From positions 1 through 64,000 of the forward strand of contig CACFVE010000003.1 of assembly GCA_902569735.1 (NCBI GenBank): a stretch of DNA of 64,000 nucleotides, in the 5' to 3' direction. The stretch's first letter is position 1, and each line of letters opens with the position of its first letter. A model generated the notes under the pieces. It ran no database searches, was not told where the DNA came from, and was given only the letters and a program-made list of their open reading frames with translations. The translations under genes were made by a program, and so were the position numbers. Below, piece after piece: positions 50,889 to 62,004 of the stretch. This DNA is from an uncultured Pelagibacteraceae bacterium. Its GTDB lineage: Bacteria; Pseudomonadota; Alphaproteobacteria; Pelagibacterales; Pelagibacteraceae.

Positions 50889-51793
50889 AAATTTTTTTTC
50901 AAAAACTCTTGAAAATTTTTGTTATATTTAGCTTTAAAATTATATTTTGTATTATTTATCATAAACTTTATCTTATATGCGTGTAGCATAAGACCTTTAT
51001 TTTTAATTTTTCTTTCTTTGATAATTCTATTTGTAAAATATTTATCATCTCCAATAATAGGATTCCCAATATTATAAAGCTGTTTTCTTAGTTGATGTTT
51101 TCTTCCTGTTATAGGCTTTAATTCAACATAAGAATAATAGTTTGATGTTCTTAAAACTTTTAAATAAGAAATTGCTTTTTGTATGACTTTTCTATTTTTA
51201 TCATATGTTATTAAATCATCTTTTAATGTATTGTTAGATTTAGATATTTTTCCGTATGTTAAAGCTAAATATGTTTTGTGTATTTTTCTTATTCTAAAAA
51301 GTGAAGTAAATAATTGCGCATATTCTCTTGTCTTGGCTATTATTAAAACTCCTGAAGTTTCTTTATCCAGACGATGAACTATATATGGTTTTTGATTTTC
51401 AAAAAATTTAGTATTTTTTAATATATCTATAATATTTCTGAATGATTTTGTTCCAGACTGAACAGGGATTCCAGGTGGTTTGTTTATAACTATAAAATTA
51501 TCGTTATTTTCAATAATATAGTCATCATATACATTAACTTCTTTTTTTGAAGGTTTGTATCTTAATATTTTAGGCCTTTCATTCACTTTAAAATTTGAAA
51601 TATTGTAAACTTCGACAATATCTCCTGGTTGGACTCTGTAAGAAGATTTAGTTCTTTTACTATTAATTTTGACTTTATTTAATCTGATTATTTTTTCAAT
51701 TAATGACTGAGGGAGATCTATTATGTTTGTTTTAAACCATCTATCAAAACGTGAGTTTTGATAATCTTTATCAATAGTATAGGTTTTTGGCAT
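50885..51793 (-). CDS. RluA-family 23S rRNA pseudouridine synthase (RluC/D-like)
   Basis: S4-like N-terminus; VINKPPGIPVQSG, YIVHRLDKETSGVLIIAKTREYAQLFTSLFR, ELKPITGRKHQLRKQLYNIGNPIIGDDKY. Confidence 0.94.
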   Translation of the reverse strand: MPKTYTIDKDYQNSRFDRWFKTNIIDLPQSLIEKIIRLNKVKINSKRTKSSYRVQPGDIVEVYNISNFKVNERPKILRYKPSKKEVNVYDDYIIENNDNFIVINKPPGIPVQSGTKSFRNIIDILKNTKFFENQKPYIVHRLDKETSGVLIIAKTREYAQLFTSLFRIRKIHKTYLALTYGKISKSNNTLKDDLITYDKNRKVIQKAISYLKVLRTSNYYSYVELKPITGRKHQLRKQLYNIGNPIIGDDKYFTNRIIKERKIKNKGLMLHAYKIKFMINNTKYNFKAKYNKNFQEFLKKNF

Positions 51794-51805
51794 GTAGAGC
51801 TAAAA

Positions 51806-52249
51806 CTATTTGCTTGCTACTTTTTGATCTGTTTTTTTCTCGTCTTCTTTATTTTTAACTATTTTTGGTTTATCAATTTTTTTTGCCTCAGGATTTCTAT
51901 CTACCAGTTCTATCACGGCCATAGGTGCATCATCGCCAGTTCTATATCCGGCTTTTAAAACTCTAGAATATCCACCTTTTCTTGAACTATATCTTTTTGA
52001 TAACTCATCAAATACTTTTGTTACTGATTTTTTGTCTTGAAGTTTAGAAAAAAGTTTTTTTTTATTACTTAATATATTTTTTTTTCCAATGGTAATAACT
52101 TTATCAATTTGTGGTTTTAGTTCTTTGGCTTTAGGTAGAGTTGTAATTATTTGTTCATATTTTATTAAAGAATTAAGCATATTTTTAAATAAAGCTTTTC
52201 TATGCTCCCCAGTTTTATTTAATTTTCTATAACTTATACCGTGTCTCAT
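51806..52249 (-). CDS. rplQ: 50S ribosomal protein L17
   Basis: [57 protein letters not shown]. Confidence 0.97.
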   Translation of the reverse strand: MRHGISYRKLNKTGEHRKALFKNMLNSLIKYEQIITTLPKAKELKPQIDKVITIGKKNILSNKKKLFSKLQDKKSVTKVFDELSKRYSSRKGGYSRVLKAGYRTGDDAPMAVIELVDRNPEAKKIDKPKIVKNKEDEKKTDQKVASK

Positions 52250-53283
52250 TAGTAATTATTATCCTCAAGTTTTTTAGATAACTCTGCAATATTATCTGGT
52301 GGCCAATTTGGTATTTCCATCCCTAAATATAAAGACATTGTATTTAGAACTTCCTTAATTTCATTAAGGGATTTTCTTCCAAAATTTGGTGTTCTTAACA
52401 TTTCTGGCTCTGTTTTTTGGACTAAATCACCTATGTAAATTATATTGTCGTTTTTTAAACAATTCATTGATCTTACAGATAGTTCTAGTTCTTCAACTCT
52501 TTTTAATAAATTTCTGTTAAATTCTGGTTCTGTGCTTTTAACTTCTTTTACTATTTCCTTTGGATCTTCGAAATTAACAAACATCGATAATTGATCTTGA
52601 AAAATTCTAGCTGAATATGCAATAGCATCTTCTGCGGCAACTGTTCCATTTGTTTCAACGGTCATTAATAGCTTATCATAATCAAGTGCGCTTCCTGCTC
52701 TCGTATTTTCTATAGAAAAAGAAACTTTTTTAACCGGACTAAATAAAGAGTCTATTGAAATTAATCCAAGTGGACTATCTTCATTTTTGTTTTTTGGAGC
52801 CGCAACATAACCTTTTCCTGTACTAATCATTAATTCCATATGAAAGTTAGTTTTTTCGTCCAAATTACAAATAGTTTGTTCTGGATTCAGAATTTCTATT
52901 TCTGGTACAAGTGTAATGTCTTTCGCCTTAACTTCTTTAGGGCCTTTTATATCTAAAATTATTTTTTTTGGACTTGCCGATGATGATTTTATAGCTAAGT
53001 TTTTTACATTTAACACAATGTCAGTTACGTCTTCTCTAACTCCTTTAATAGAAGAAAACTCATGAAGAACACCATCTATTTGAATAGCTGATACTGCTGC
53101 TCCTTGGATTGACGATAATAAAATTCTTCTTAAAGAATTTCCTATTGTCTGTCCGAATCCTTTTTCTAAAGGTTCTGCAACAACTTTGGCTATAGTTTTA
53201 TCTTCGTTGCTCTTAATTTCTAATTTATTTGGTTTAATTAAAGCTTTCCAATTTTTATCTATTACATTTGACGTAGTTTCCAT
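52249..53283 (-). CDS. rpoA: DNA-directed RNA polymerase subunit alpha
   Basis: [60 protein letters not shown]; alpha-[17 protein letters not shown]. Confidence 0.98.
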   Translation of the reverse strand: METTSNVIDKNWKALIKPNKLEIKSNEDKTIAKVVAEPLEKGFGQTIGNSLRRILLSSIQGAAVSAIQIDGVLHEFSSIKGVREDVTDIVLNVKNLAIKSSSASPKKIILDIKGPKEVKAKDITLVPEIEILNPEQTICNLDEKTNFHMELMISTGKGYVAAPKNKNEDSPLGLISIDSLFSPVKKVSFSIENTRAGSALDYDKLLMTVETNGTVAAEDAIAYSARIFQDQLSMFVNFEDPKEIVKEVKSTEPEFNRNLLKRVEELELSVRSMNCLKNDNIIYIGDLVQKTEPEMLRTPNFGRKSLNEIKEVLNTMSLYLGMEIPNWPPDNIAELSKKLEDNNY

Positions 53284-53735
53284 TAAACTCTCCTTCTTTT
53301 TGGTGGTCTTGCTCCATTGTGTGGCATAGGTGTTGTATCTTTTATTGATAAAATTTTAAATCCTCTTGATTGTAATGACCTTAAAGCTGTTTCTCTTCCA
53401 GATCCAGGACCTTTTACTTGAACAGTTAATGTTCTTAAACCTTGTTCGTAAGCTTTTGATCCAGCGTCATCTGCAGCCACTTGTGCGGCGTAAGGAGTAG
53501 ATTTTCTTGAACCTTTAAAACCTTTTGATCCTGCTGAAGACCATGAAACAACATTTCCTCCCTCATCTGCGATAGAAATTATTGTGTTATTAAATGTAGA
53601 ATAAACATAAGCAATTCCTGAAGTTATGTTTTTTTTGATTTTTTTCTTTTTTTTAAACGTACTTTCTTTTTTTTTTATTAACTCAGTTTTTTTTGCTTCA
53701 GTTTTTTTTTCTATTTTTTCGTTCTTTTTATTCAT
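53283..53735 (-). CDS. rpsK: 30S ribosomal protein S11 with Lys-rich N-terminal extension
   Basis: [49 protein letters not shown]...[15 protein letters not shown]. Confidence 0.97.
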   Translation of the reverse strand: MNKKNEKIEKKTEAKKTELIKKKESTFKKKKKIKKNITSGIAYVYSTFNNTIISIADEGGNVVSWSSAGSKGFKGSRKSTPYAAQVAADDAGSKAYEQGLRTLTVQVKGPGSGRETALRSLQSRGFKILSIKDTTPMPHNGARPPKRRRV

Positions 53736-53749
53736 TAAAATTTATAAAT

Positions 53750-54133
53750 TTATTTTTTAAGTGGTGTTAATTTTTTCCCAGCAATTGCTATTGCTTTACC
53801 TTTTCTGGTTCTTGCATTACATTGAGTTCTTTGACCTCTTACAGGTAATTTTTTTTTATGTCTTGTTCCACGATAACAAGCTAAGTCTACTAAACGTTTA
53901 ATATTTACTGAAACTTCTCTTCTTAAATCTCCTTCAACTTTATGGTTCGCGTCTATAAATTCTCTAATTTTTAATACCTGTTCTTCTGATAATTCATTCA
54001 CTCTTTTTGATGAAGGTATATTTAATTTTTCACATATTTTTTTTGAAGAAAATAGACCTATACCATGAATGTAGGTCAGAGCAATGCTTACAACTTTATT
54101 TTGTGGAATATTGATTCCTGCTATACGAGCCAT
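53750..54133 (-). CDS. rpsM: 30S ribosomal protein S13
   Basis: [26 protein letters not shown]...[27 protein letters not shown]. Confidence 0.97.
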   Translation of the reverse strand: MARIAGINIPQNKVVSIALTYIHGIGLFSSKKICEKLNIPSSKRVNELSEEQVLKIREFIDANHKVEGDLRREVSVNIKRLVDLACYRGTRHKKKLPVRGQRTQCNARTRKGKAIAIAGKKLTPLKK

Positions 54134-54193
54134 ATTATAATGAGTTAAAGTTCCAAATGCGTATTTATATTGCCTAATTTTTTAATGTCAACT

Positions 54194-54760
54194 CTATATA
54201 AGGGTAATAATATCGCTAATTTCTTTATTTATTTGATCAATTGTCCTTTCTCCATCGATCACCTTTAATAAATTCAATTTTTTATAATATTCAATCACTG
54301 GTTCAGTGGATTTTTCATAAGTTTTATATCTTTTAACTGCTAACTCTTCGCTATCATCAGATCTTTTTTCAATAGTTTTTCTTTCTAAAATTCTTTTTGT
54401 TATTGTTTCTAAGGATACAGATAGTTTTAAAACTAAATCAATCTTTTGAGCGTATTTTGTAAGTAATTCATTAAGAGTTTGTACTTGATTTAAATTTCTT
54501 GGATATCCGTCAAAAATTAATCTGTTTTTATATTTATTATTAGAAATATAATTTTCTACTAATTTTTTAACAATATCATCTGAAACCAAGGAACCTGAAT
54601 TTATTATAGATGATATTTCTTTTCCTAATTCAGTTTTATTTTTGATTTCATTTCTAAGAACTTCACCTGTTGATAATTGATATAGATTAAATTTATCTAC
54701 AATAAAATCTGCTTGAGTTCCTTTACCTGCTCCTGGTGGGCCAAATATAATTAGGTTCAT
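54194..54760 (-). CDS. adk: adenylate kinase
   Basis: NLIIFGPPGAGKGTQADFIVDKFNLYQLSTGEVLRNEI, RLIFDGYPRNLNQVQTL. Confidence 0.96.
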   Translation of the reverse strand: MNLIIFGPPGAGKGTQADFIVDKFNLYQLSTGEVLRNEIKNKTELGKEISSIINSGSLVSDDIVKKLVENYISNNKYKNRLIFDGYPRNLNQVQTLNELLTKYAQKIDLVLKLSVSLETITKRILERKTIEKRSDDSEELAVKRYKTYEKSTEPVIEYYKKLNLLKVIDGERTIDQINKEISDIITLI

Positions 54761-54768
54761 AAAACTAA

Positions 54769-56073
54769 TTATTTTCCAAATTTAGTCTTTCTAATTAACG
54801 ACTCATATTGAGAGCTCATTAATCTGGTTTGGACTTGCGTAACTGTATCCATTGCGACTACAACAACTATTAATATAGAAGTGCCACCTAAGTAAAAAGG
54901 GATTGGGTATTTAGCAATTAAAAATTCTGGCATTAAACATACAAAAGTAAGATATAAAGATCCAACAGTAGTTAATCTTATTAAAATTGTTTCAATATAT
55001 TCGGCGGTTCTTTCTCCAGGTCTAATTCCAGGAACATATCCTCCATATTTTCTTAAATTTTCTGCTGTTTCTTTTGGATTAAAAACAATCGAAGTATAGA
55101 AAAAAGCAAAGAATATAATACCTGAAGCATACAAAAGCATATACAAAGGTTGTCCCTGTGTAAACATTGAAGAAATTTTAATTGACAAATCTGACTCTGC
55201 AAATCCAAAATTTGTAAGTGTGATCGGCAGTAATAATAAAGCTGAAGCAAAAATAGCCGGGATAACTCCAGCAGTATTAATTTTTAAAGGCAAGTGAGAG
55301 GAATCTCCTCCGTACATTTTGTTACCAACTTGTCTTTTAGGATAGTTGATTAAAATTTTTCTCATAGCTCTTTCAAAAAATACTATGAATAAAACTAAAA
55401 ATATCACTAATATAAATATCCCAACTATCATTAAAGCTGATAATGCACCTGTTCTCCCTAGTTCAAATGTTGAAGCTAAAGCTCTAGGTATTTCAGCTAC
55501 TATTCCTGAAAAAATTATTAGAGAAATACCATTCCCGACTCCTCTTAAAGTTATTTGTTCTCCTAACCACATTAAAAATGTTGTTCCTGCGACTAAAGAG
55601 ATTGTAGTTACAATTCTAAATCCCATACCTGGTTCAATTACTAAATTTCCTGCATTTTCTAAACCAACTGAGACTCCATAACCTTGTAAACAAGCAATTA
55701 AAACTGTTCCATATCTTGTAATTTGAGTAATTTTTTTTCTTCCAATTTCTCCTTGTTCTTTTAAACTTTTAAAATAATCAGAAACTCCAGTTAATAATTG
55801 AACAATAATTGATGAAGAAATATAAGGCATTATACCAAGAGCAAATATAGCCATTCTAGTAACAGCTCCTCCAGAGAACATATTGAACATCCCTAATAAT
55901 CCCTTTTGGCTTGTAGCCATTATTTCTTTTAAAGCTAAGGGATCTATTCCAGAGATTGGAACATAAGTCCCCAATCTATAAACTATTAAAAGTAGAATAG
56001 TGAATAAAATTCTATTTTTAAGATCTGTTGCCTGACTAAATGCACCAGATCTATTTAAGGTTTCGCTAGACAT
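54769..56073 (-). CDS. secY: preprotein translocase subunit SecY
   Basis: ILFTILLLIVYRLGTYVPISGIDP, FALGIMPYISSSIIVQLL, NGISLIIFSGI, GGYVPGIRPGERTAEYIE. Confidence 0.98.
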   Translation of the reverse strand: MSSETLNRSGAFSQATDLKNRILFTILLLIVYRLGTYVPISGIDPLALKEIMATSQKGLLGMFNMFSGGAVTRMAIFALGIMPYISSSIIVQLLTGVSDYFKSLKEQGEIGRKKITQITRYGTVLIACLQGYGVSVGLENAGNLVIEPGMGFRIVTTISLVAGTTFLMWLGEQITLRGVGNGISLIIFSGIVAEIPRALASTFELGRTGALSALMIVGIFILVIFLVLFIVFFERAMRKILINYPKRQVGNKMYGGDSSHLPLKINTAGVIPAIFASALLLLPITLTNFGFAESDLSIKISSMFTQGQPLYMLLYASGIIFFAFFYTSIVFNPKETAENLRKYGGYVPGIRPGERTAEYIETILIRLTTVGSLYLTFVCLMPEFLIAKYPIPFYLGGTSILIVVVVAMDTVTQVQTRLMSSQYESLIRKTKFGK

Positions 56074-56079
56074 ATAAAA

Positions 56080-56532
56080 TTATCTTTTTAAAATATTTAG
56101 TTTACCACCAGCTTTTTCAATTTTTTCTTTTGCTTGTTTTGATGCATAGTGAGCAGTAATATCCATTTTATCTTTAAGTTCACCTGTTCCTAAAATCTTT
56201 AATTGTAAGTATTTTTTATTTATAAATTTTTTTTCCTTTAAAGATTTCAAGTCTAAAGATCCACTTAATTTATCTTTATTCTTTTCATAAAAATTCTGGA
56301 TTTTTGATAAATTTAATATTGCAGTTATCTTTTTGCCTGGTGTTTTAAATCCTCTTTTTGGTAAACGTCTATATAATGGCATCTGTCCACCTTCAAAACT
56401 TTTAATAGCCACGCCAGATCTTGATTTTTGTCCTTTGTGACCTCGTGTAGATGTTTTTCCTTTTCCGGATCCAATACCTCTTCCTACTCTTATCTTTTTT
56501 TTGTTATTTTTTACTAGATTATTTAATTCCAT
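56080..56532 (-). CDS. rplO: 50S ribosomal protein L15
   Basis: RVGRGIGSGKGKTSTRGHKGQKSRSGVAIKSFEGGQMPLYRRLPKRGFKTP. Confidence 0.97.
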   Translation of the reverse strand: MELNNLVKNNKKKIRVGRGIGSGKGKTSTRGHKGQKSRSGVAIKSFEGGQMPLYRRLPKRGFKTPGKKITAILNLSKIQNFYEKNKDKLSGSLDLKSLKEKKFINKKYLQLKILGTGELKDKMDITAHYASKQAKEKIEKAGGKLNILKR

Positions 56533-57050
56533 TATTTAGCCTCTCTTTTGAAAACAATATCAGATATTTTTTTACCTCTTATTGCAGATAATATTTTAGG
56601 AGAATTTTGAGATTTTAGTCCATTAACACAAGCTTTTAATACATTATGAGGATTTGCAGATCCTAAAGATTTAGCTACTACATCTTGAATTCCCAAAACT
56701 TCACAAACTGATCTTATTGGTCCACCAGCTATTATTCCTGTTCCAGCTGGCGCTGATCTCATAAATACTTTCCCTGATCCATTTTTACCTTTTACATCAT
56801 GATGAAGGGTTCTGCCGTCTTTTAAAGGAATTTGAATTAGACTTTTTTTTGCAACCTCTGTTGCTTTTTTAATTGCGTCAGGAACTTGTTTGGATTTACC
56901 TTGGCCAATACCAACCGAACCTTTTTGATTACCGACTACGACTAAAGCTGCAAAACCAAATCTACGACCTCCTTTAACAACCTTAGTTATTCTATTGATA
57001 GCAACCAATTTTTCTTTTATATCGCTTTCTATTTTTTTATTTTCAGCCAT
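56532..57050 (-). CDS. rpsE: 30S ribosomal protein S5
   Basis: [73 protein letters not shown]. Confidence 0.97.
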   Translation of the reverse strand: MAENKKIESDIKEKLVAINRITKVVKGGRRFGFAALVVVGNQKGSVGIGQGKSKQVPDAIKKATEVAKKSLIQIPLKDGRTLHHDVKGKNGSGKVFMRSAPAGTGIIAGGPIRSVCEVLGIQDVVAKSLGSANPHNVLKACVNGLKSQNSPKILSAIRGKKISDIVFKREAK

Positions 57051-57051
57051 T

Positions 57052-57405
57052 TTAAAACTTTAGTCCATTTTTTCTTAATGTTTCAGCAAAAACTTTTATT
57101 CTTCCATGATATTTGTATTCACCTCTATCAAAATATACATTGTTTATATTCTTTTCTTTTGCTCTTTTAGCTAAAATTTCTCCAATTAAACTGGATTTTT
57201 CTATTTTTTTTACTTTATTTTTTTTAATTTCTTTTTCGATAGATGAAGCAGAAACTAAAGTTTTCTTATTTTTATCGTCTATTATTTGTACGAAAAGATT
57301 ATTTAAAGATTTTGATACAGAGATTCTATATCTATTATTGCTAACTTTTTTAAGTCTTTTTCGATTTCTTAATTTTCTTTTAATTTTTCCACTAATTTTT
57401 CTCAT
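57052..57405 (-). CDS. rplR: 50S ribosomal protein L18
   Basis: [39 protein letters not shown]...[28 protein letters not shown]. Confidence 0.95.
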   Translation of the reverse strand: MRKISGKIKRKLRNRKRLKKVSNNRYRISVSKSLNNLFVQIIDDKNKKTLVSASSIEKEIKKNKVKKIEKSSLIGEILAKRAKEKNINNVYFDRGEYKYHGRIKVFAETLRKNGLKF

Positions 57406-57950
57406 TATTTTTTCTTTCCTTCTTTTCTTAATACAAATTGACCTTTTTCTTTTATCCCTTTGGCTTTATAGGGTTCTACTGGTTTAAGATTTTTAATATC
57501 TGCAGCTATTTTAGCAACTAGATCTTTATCTACCCCGCTAATTTTAATTGTAGTTTGTTTTTCAACAGTAATTTTAATTTCTTTTGGTATTTTAAAATTT
57601 ACATCATGGCTAAAACCTATCTGTAAATTTAAATTCTCTCCCTTGATATTTGCTCTAAAACCAACACCATTTAATTCTAATACTTTTTCATGACCTTGAG
57701 AGACGCCTGCGATAGCATTATTAATCAAACTTCTGTAAGTGCCCCACATTATAGTTGTTTTTTTGTCTATGTTTTTATTTAAAGGCAAAATCTGAAATTC
57801 ATTTTTTTCATTAACTTTAGATGAAAAAATTTTATCATTGATAGACAGTTTCTTAGATCCTTTGGGTCCTGTAATAGTTAAATTTCCACCTTCAATTTTT
57901 ACAGAAGACTCTTTTGGTACTAATATATTTTTTTTTCCAATTTTTGACAT
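57405..57950 (-). CDS. rplF: 50S ribosomal protein L6
   Basis: MSKIGKKNILVPKESSVKIEGGNLTITGPKGSKKLS...LELNGVGFRANIKG...PYKAKGIKEKGQFVLRKEGKKK. Confidence 0.97.
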   Translation of the reverse strand: MSKIGKKNILVPKESSVKIEGGNLTITGPKGSKKLSINDKIFSSKVNEKNEFQILPLNKNIDKKTTIMWGTYRSLINNAIAGVSQGHEKVLELNGVGFRANIKGENLNLQIGFSHDVNFKIPKEIKITVEKQTTIKISGVDKDLVAKIAADIKNLKPVEPYKAKGIKEKGQFVLRKEGKKK

Positions 57951-58348
57951 TAAAATACCCTACAAATTATTTCTCCGCCAACATTATTTTTTCTGGCTTC
58001 TGCATCACTCATTACACCTTTTGGTGTAGAAAGAATTGCTAATCCTAAACCATTCATAACTTTCGGAATACTAGTTGCTCTTGAATACACTCTTCTTCCT
58101 GGTTTAGAAATTCTTTTAATTTCTTTAATTACTGGATCTCCCTCATAATATTTAAGGTTTATCTTTAAATTAATCTTATTGTTCTCAGATTTTTCAATAT
58201 AGTAATCTTTGATATAACCTTCATTTTTTAAAATTTTTAAAATATTTTGTCTATAATTAGATGAAGGTATAAGTATTGAATTTAACAATCTCATCTGACC
58301 ATTTCTAATTCTTGAAAACATATCTCCTATTGGATCTGTTAATGTCAT
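57950..58348 (-). CDS. rpsH: 30S ribosomal protein S8
   Basis: DPIGDMFSRIRNGQM...RISKPGRRVYSRATSIPKVMNGLGLAILSTPKGVMSDAEARKNNVGGEIICRVF. Confidence 0.97.
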   Translation of the reverse strand: MTLTDPIGDMFSRIRNGQMRLLNSILIPSSNYRQNILKILKNEGYIKDYYIEKSENNKINLKINLKYYEGDPVIKEIKRISKPGRRVYSRATSIPKVMNGLGLAILSTPKGVMSDAEARKNNVGGEIICRVF

Positions 58349-58355
58349 ATTTCTC

Positions 58356-58661
58356 CTACCAGCTTGATTTAGTTATTCCGGGAATTTTACCAGATGACGC
58401 CATGTCTCTTAATGCAATTCTCGATATTTTTAATTTTCTATAAACTCCATGCGGTCTACCTGATATCTCACATCGGTTTCTTATTCTTGTTTTTGCAGAG
58501 TTTTTTGGTAATTTGTTTAATTTTAATTGGGCTGCAAATCTTTCTGATAATTCTAACTTTTTATTTTTTATTATCTTTTTTAATGCTGCTCTTTTACTTG
58601 CATATTTTTTTACAAGTTTAATTCTTCTTAAATTTTTTTGTATCGCACTAGTTTTAGCCAT
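58356..58661 (-). CDS. rpsN: 30S ribosomal protein S14
   Basis: [60 protein letters not shown]. Confidence 0.97.
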   Translation of the reverse strand: MAKTSAIQKNLRRIKLVKKYASKRAALKKIIKNKKLELSERFAAQLKLNKLPKNSAKTRIRNRCEISGRPHGVYRKLKISRIALRDMASSGKIPGITKSSW

Positions 58662-58668
58662 TGTTACC

Positions 58669-59220
58669 TCAGTTTTTTTTATTATTTAATGGAAAATTAA
58701 ATCCTTTTAGTAATTCCAAAGTTCCTTCTTTGGTTTTACTTGTTGTCACAATCGTTACATCTAAACCTCTGATTTTTTCAACTTTATCGAAATTTACTTC
58801 GGGAAATATAATATGTTCTTTAATACCAAAAGAATAATTGTAAGAACTATCTATTCCTTTTGAAGTTAATCCTCTAAAATCTTTCACTCTAGGTAGAGCA
58901 ATATTTACAAGTCTATCAATAAATTCATACATTTTATTTGATCTTAAAGTTACTTTTACTCCTGCATTTGTGCCCTTTCTTGATTTAAAATTAGATATAG
59001 ATTTTTTAAACTTTGTAATTATAGGCTTTTGCCCAGCAATTAAAGACATATCGTCAACACAAGATTTGAGTTTTTTACCGTCAGAAGCATCTTCTCCTAA
59101 TCCCATGTTTAATATTATTTTATCAATTTTAGGCGCTTCATGCTTGTTTTTAAGATTTAGTTTGCTCATAAGTTTGCTAATAATTTCTTTCTCATAAGCT
59201 GTTTTTAATCTTGGTCTCAT
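58669..59220 (-). CDS. rplE: 50S ribosomal protein L5
   Basis: [23 protein letters not shown]...[54 protein letters not shown]. Confidence 0.97.
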   Translation of the reverse strand: MRPRLKTAYEKEIISKLMSKLNLKNKHEAPKIDKIILNMGLGEDASDGKKLKSCVDDMSLIAGQKPIITKFKKSISNFKSRKGTNAGVKVTLRSNKMYEFIDRLVNIALPRVKDFRGLTSKGIDSSYNYSFGIKEHIIFPEVNFDKVEKIRGLDVTIVTTSKTKEGTLELLKGFNFPLNNKKN

Positions 59221-59468
59221 TTTTTACCTGCTGTTTTTTTTTCTTTTTTATTCTGATCTAAATTTTTTACATTCGATAAATGTATAAAACTTTCTTTTGA
59301 AATTATTCCACCTTTATTTTCTTTAGTTGGTTTTAAATGTTTTTTAATCATTCCAATAGATTTAATTTTAACTTTATTTAATTTTTTATTTATTTCTAAA
59401 ATTTCACCAGTCTTACCTTTGTCTTTACCTGTAATAATTTTTACTTGTGTTCCTTTTTTTAAAATCAT
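59217..59468 (-). CDS. rplX: 50S ribosomal protein L24
   Basis: KGTQVKIITGKDKGKTGEILEINKKLNKVKIKSIGMIKKHLKPTKENKGGIISKESFIHLSNV. Confidence 0.95.
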   Translation of the reverse strand: MILKKGTQVKIITGKDKGKTGEILEINKKLNKVKIKSIGMIKKHLKPTKENKGGIISKESFIHLSNVKNLDQNKKEKKTAGKK

Positions 59469-59469
59469 T

Positions 59470-59838
59470 TTAAAGTACCTCCGGTGCGAGTGAAATAATT
59501 TTTGTATGTCCTCTAGTTCTTAATTCTCGAGTAACTGGCCCAAAGATTCTAGTTCCTATTGGTTCTCCTTTTTCATCTGTTAATACAACTGCATTAGTAT
59601 CAAACTGAACTTTAGAACCATCATCTCTATAAATTTCTTTTCTAGTTCTTACTACTACGGCTTTATGAACTGCTCCTTTTTTTACTTTACCTTTAGGTAT
59701 AGCGTCTTTAACGCTGATTACTATGAGATCCCCTACAGAAGCATATCTTCTTTTAGAACCGCCTAATACTTTGATACACTCAACTCTTTTAGCTCCTGTA
59801 TTATCTGCCACCATTAATTCTGTTTGCACTTGTATCAT
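59470..59838 (-). CDS. rplN: 50S ribosomal protein L14
   Basis: [55 protein letters not shown]. Confidence 0.98.
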   Translation of the reverse strand: MIQVQTELMVADNTGAKRVECIKVLGGSKRRYASVGDLIVISVKDAIPKGKVKKGAVHKAVVVRTRKEIYRDDGSKVQFDTNAVVLTDEKGEPIGTRIFGPVTRELRTRGHTKIISLAPEVL

Positions 59839-60065
59839 TATTTAACTACCTGCCAGGTTTTTTTCTTTGAAATTGGTTTGCACTCTATAATTGAAACCTT
59901 TTCTCCTTCTTTAATTTTATTTTCTTCATCGTGAGCATGATACTTTTTTGTTCTTTTAATTATTTTTTCATAAAAAGGATGTTTAAATTTTCTAGTAACT
60001 TCAACAACAATAGTTTTATTGTTTTTTGCACTAGTTACCACTCCTTTTAAAATTTTTTTTGTCAT
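59838..60065 (-). CDS. rpsQ: 30S ribosomal protein S17
   Basis: [68 protein letters not shown]. Confidence 0.96.
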   Translation of the reverse strand: MTKKILKGVVTSAKNNKTIVVEVTRKFKHPFYEKIIKRTKKYHAHDEENKIKEGEKVSIIECKPISKKKTWQVVK

Positions 60066-60250
60066 TTTGTGTTTCTAATAGTTGTATATAGTCTTGCTAT
60101 ACTTTTTTTAATTTCATTATATTGAGCAGAATTCTCAATTTGGTTATTTATTTTTTTAAATCTGATATTAAACAAATCTTTTTTCAAAGTTAATATTTTT
60201 TTTTCTGCTTGATCTTTTGTTAATTTTTTATCTTCTTTTTTTTTAGCCAT
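60062..60250 (-). CDS. rpmC: 50S ribosomal protein L29
   Basis: [53 protein letters not shown]. Confidence 0.92.
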   Translation of the reverse strand: MAKKKEDKKLTKDQAEKKILTLKKDLFNIRFKKINNQIENSAQYNEIKKSIARLYTTIRNTK

Positions 60251-60254
60251 AAAA

Positions 60255-60659
60255 TTATCTTTTAATAAACTTTGTTTTTATTGGTAATTTTGCTGATGCT
60301 TTATAGAGAGCAATTTTAGCTACTTCTTCGGTAACGCCGTCTACCTCAAAAATAATTCTTCCAGGTTTTACTCTGCACGCATAATATTCTGGTGATCCTT
60401 TTCCCTTACCCATTCTGACTTCTGTTGGTTTTTTAGATACTGGTATATTAGGAAATATTCTTGTCCAAACCTTACCAGTTCTTTTCATGTACCTTGTTAA
60501 AGCTACTCTTGCTGCTTCAATTTGTTTTCCGATAACTCTTTCGGGCTCCATTGCCTTAAGGCCAAATTGACCATAATTTAATTTTACAGCCCTTGAAGCT
60601 TTTCCGTGAATTCTACCTTTAAATGCTTTTCTGTATTTAGTTCTTACTGGCTGAAGCAT
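60255..60659 (-). CDS. rplP: 50S ribosomal protein L16
   Basis: [91 protein letters not shown]. Confidence 0.98.
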   Translation of the reverse strand: MLQPVRTKYRKAFKGRIHGKASRAVKLNYGQFGLKAMEPERVIGKQIEAARVALTRYMKRTGKVWTRIFPNIPVSKKPTEVRMGKGKGSPEYYACRVKPGRIIFEVDGVTEEVAKIALYKASAKLPIKTKFIKR

Positions 60660-61323
60660 TTTTAACCCTTTCCTTTTTTTCTTTTTCTACATCTTTTGCC
60701 ATTAGCTCACCCTTATAGATCCATACTTTAATACCAATTATTCCATAAGTTGTTAATGCTTCAGCAAATCCATAGTCAATATCTGCTCTCAAAGTGTGAG
60801 AAGGTATGCTTCCTTCTCTTAACCACTCTGTTCTAGCAATTTCATTTCCTGCCAACCTACCGCTTAGCATAACTTTAATACCTTTAGCATTTAATCTCAT
60901 TGCAGACTGCATGGCTCTTTTCATTGCTCTTCTATATGCTATTCTTTTAACAAGCTGTTGTGCAATGTTTTCTGCTACCAAATTAGAATTAAGTTCTGGT
61001 TTTTTTATTTCTTTAATATTTACACTTACATCGCCTTCTGTAATCTTCATGATATTCTTTTTAATTTTTTCAATATCAGCTCCTTTTTTACCGATAACAA
61101 ATCCTGGTCTAGAAGTGTGAATTGAAACCTTGCATTTTTTTGATGACCTTTCGATTATAATTTCAGAAACTCCTGAATTAGTTATATTTTTTTTAATATA
61201 ATTTCTTATTTTGAAATCTTCTATTAAATATTTTCCAAAATCTTTTTTCTTGGCAAACCATGTAGAGTCCCAACCTCTATTGATACCCAATCTTAAGCCT
61301 ATAGGATTTATTTTTTGTCCCAT
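60637..61323 (-). CDS. rpsC: 30S ribosomal protein S3
   Basis: [93 protein letters not shown]. Confidence 0.98.
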   Translation of the reverse strand: MGQKINPIGLRLGINRGWDSTWFAKKKDFGKYLIEDFKIRNYIKKNITNSGVSEIIIERSSKKCKVSIHTSRPGFVIGKKGADIEKIKKNIMKITEGDVSVNIKEIKKPELNSNLVAENIAQQLVKRIAYRRAMKRAMQSAMRLNAKGIKVMLSGRLAGNEIARTEWLREGSIPSHTLRADIDYGFAEALTTYGIIGIKVWIYKGELMAKDVEKEKKERVKNASASKN

Positions 61324-61691
61324 TATTTATTTTCCTTTTTTTCCTTTTTTTCTTCAAGTATGATTGTTATTCTACTAAATGGTTTTTTAATTGGACTTGC
61401 TCTTCCTTTTGCTCTTGGTCGAAATCGTCTCATTACAAGAGATTTTCCAACATAGGCTTCTTTAACAAATAAATTATCTATATCATACTGATGATTGTTT
61501 TCTGCGTTTGAAATTGCAGATTTAACTGTTTTGCTTACGTCTTTAGCTATTCTTTTTCTTGTAAATTCTAAATCTCTTAAAGCTAAATCTGCTTTTTTTC
61601 CTTTGATATAATTTAATACTAATGCCAATTTTCTAGGACTTGATCTTACATTTTTGTTTATAGCTTTAATTGTAGTGTTATTTTTTTGCAT
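61323..61691 (-). CDS. rplV: 50S ribosomal protein L22
   Basis: ORF track extends to 61805 through rpsS; real start likely ATG 61691 ([47 protein letters not shown]). Confidence 0.95.
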   Translation of the reverse strand: MQKNNTTIKAINKNVRSSPRKLALVLNYIKGKKADLALRDLEFTRKRIAKDVSKTVKSAISNAENNHQYDIDNLFVKEAYVGKSLVMRRFRPRAKGRASPIKKPFSRITIILEEKKEKKENK

Positions 61692-62004
61692 TTTCACCTC
61701 CGTCTTTCTTTGGTTCAGCAGATGCAACTGCCGCTGCCTTTTTGTCTGCTGGTGTATGTCCTTTAAATGTTCTAGTAGGAGCAAATTCTCCAAGTTTATG
61801 ACCAACCATTTCTTCAGAAATGGTTATAGGTATAAAAGATTTTCCGTTGTGAATCATAAAACTATGACCCACAAAATCAGGTATAATTGTAGAATGTCTT
61901 GACCAAGTTTTAATTGGTTTTTTATTTGGAGAATCCTTAAGTTTATCAATCTTTTTTAATAAACTTGGATGAACAAATGGTCCTTTCCAAACAGATCTAG
62001 TCAT
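61678..62004 (-). CDS. rpsS: 30S ribosomal protein S19
   Basis: [20 protein letters not shown]...[52 protein letters not shown]. Confidence 0.98.
   Translation of the reverse strand: MTRSVWKGPFVHPSLLKKIDKLKDSPNKKPIKTWSRHSTIIPDFVGHSFMIHNGKSFIPITISEEMVGHKLGEFAPTRTFKGHTPADKKAAAVASAEPKKDGGENAKK

Noticed and set aside
54134-54193. Possible rpmJ (L36) gene between adk and rpsM
   Set aside because: The 60-nt gap is too short to encode L36 and no such reading frame is visible.
61692-61805. 38-aa upstream extension of the rplV ORF
   Set aside because: Overlaps rpsS in another frame; the L22 protein begins at ATG 61691.
55053-61902. Small ORFs antisense or out-of-frame within secY and ribosomal protein genes (55053, 55346, 57113, 57838, 58394, 58970, 60806, 61654)
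   Set aside because: All overlap highly conserved translation genes and have compositionally biased sequences.
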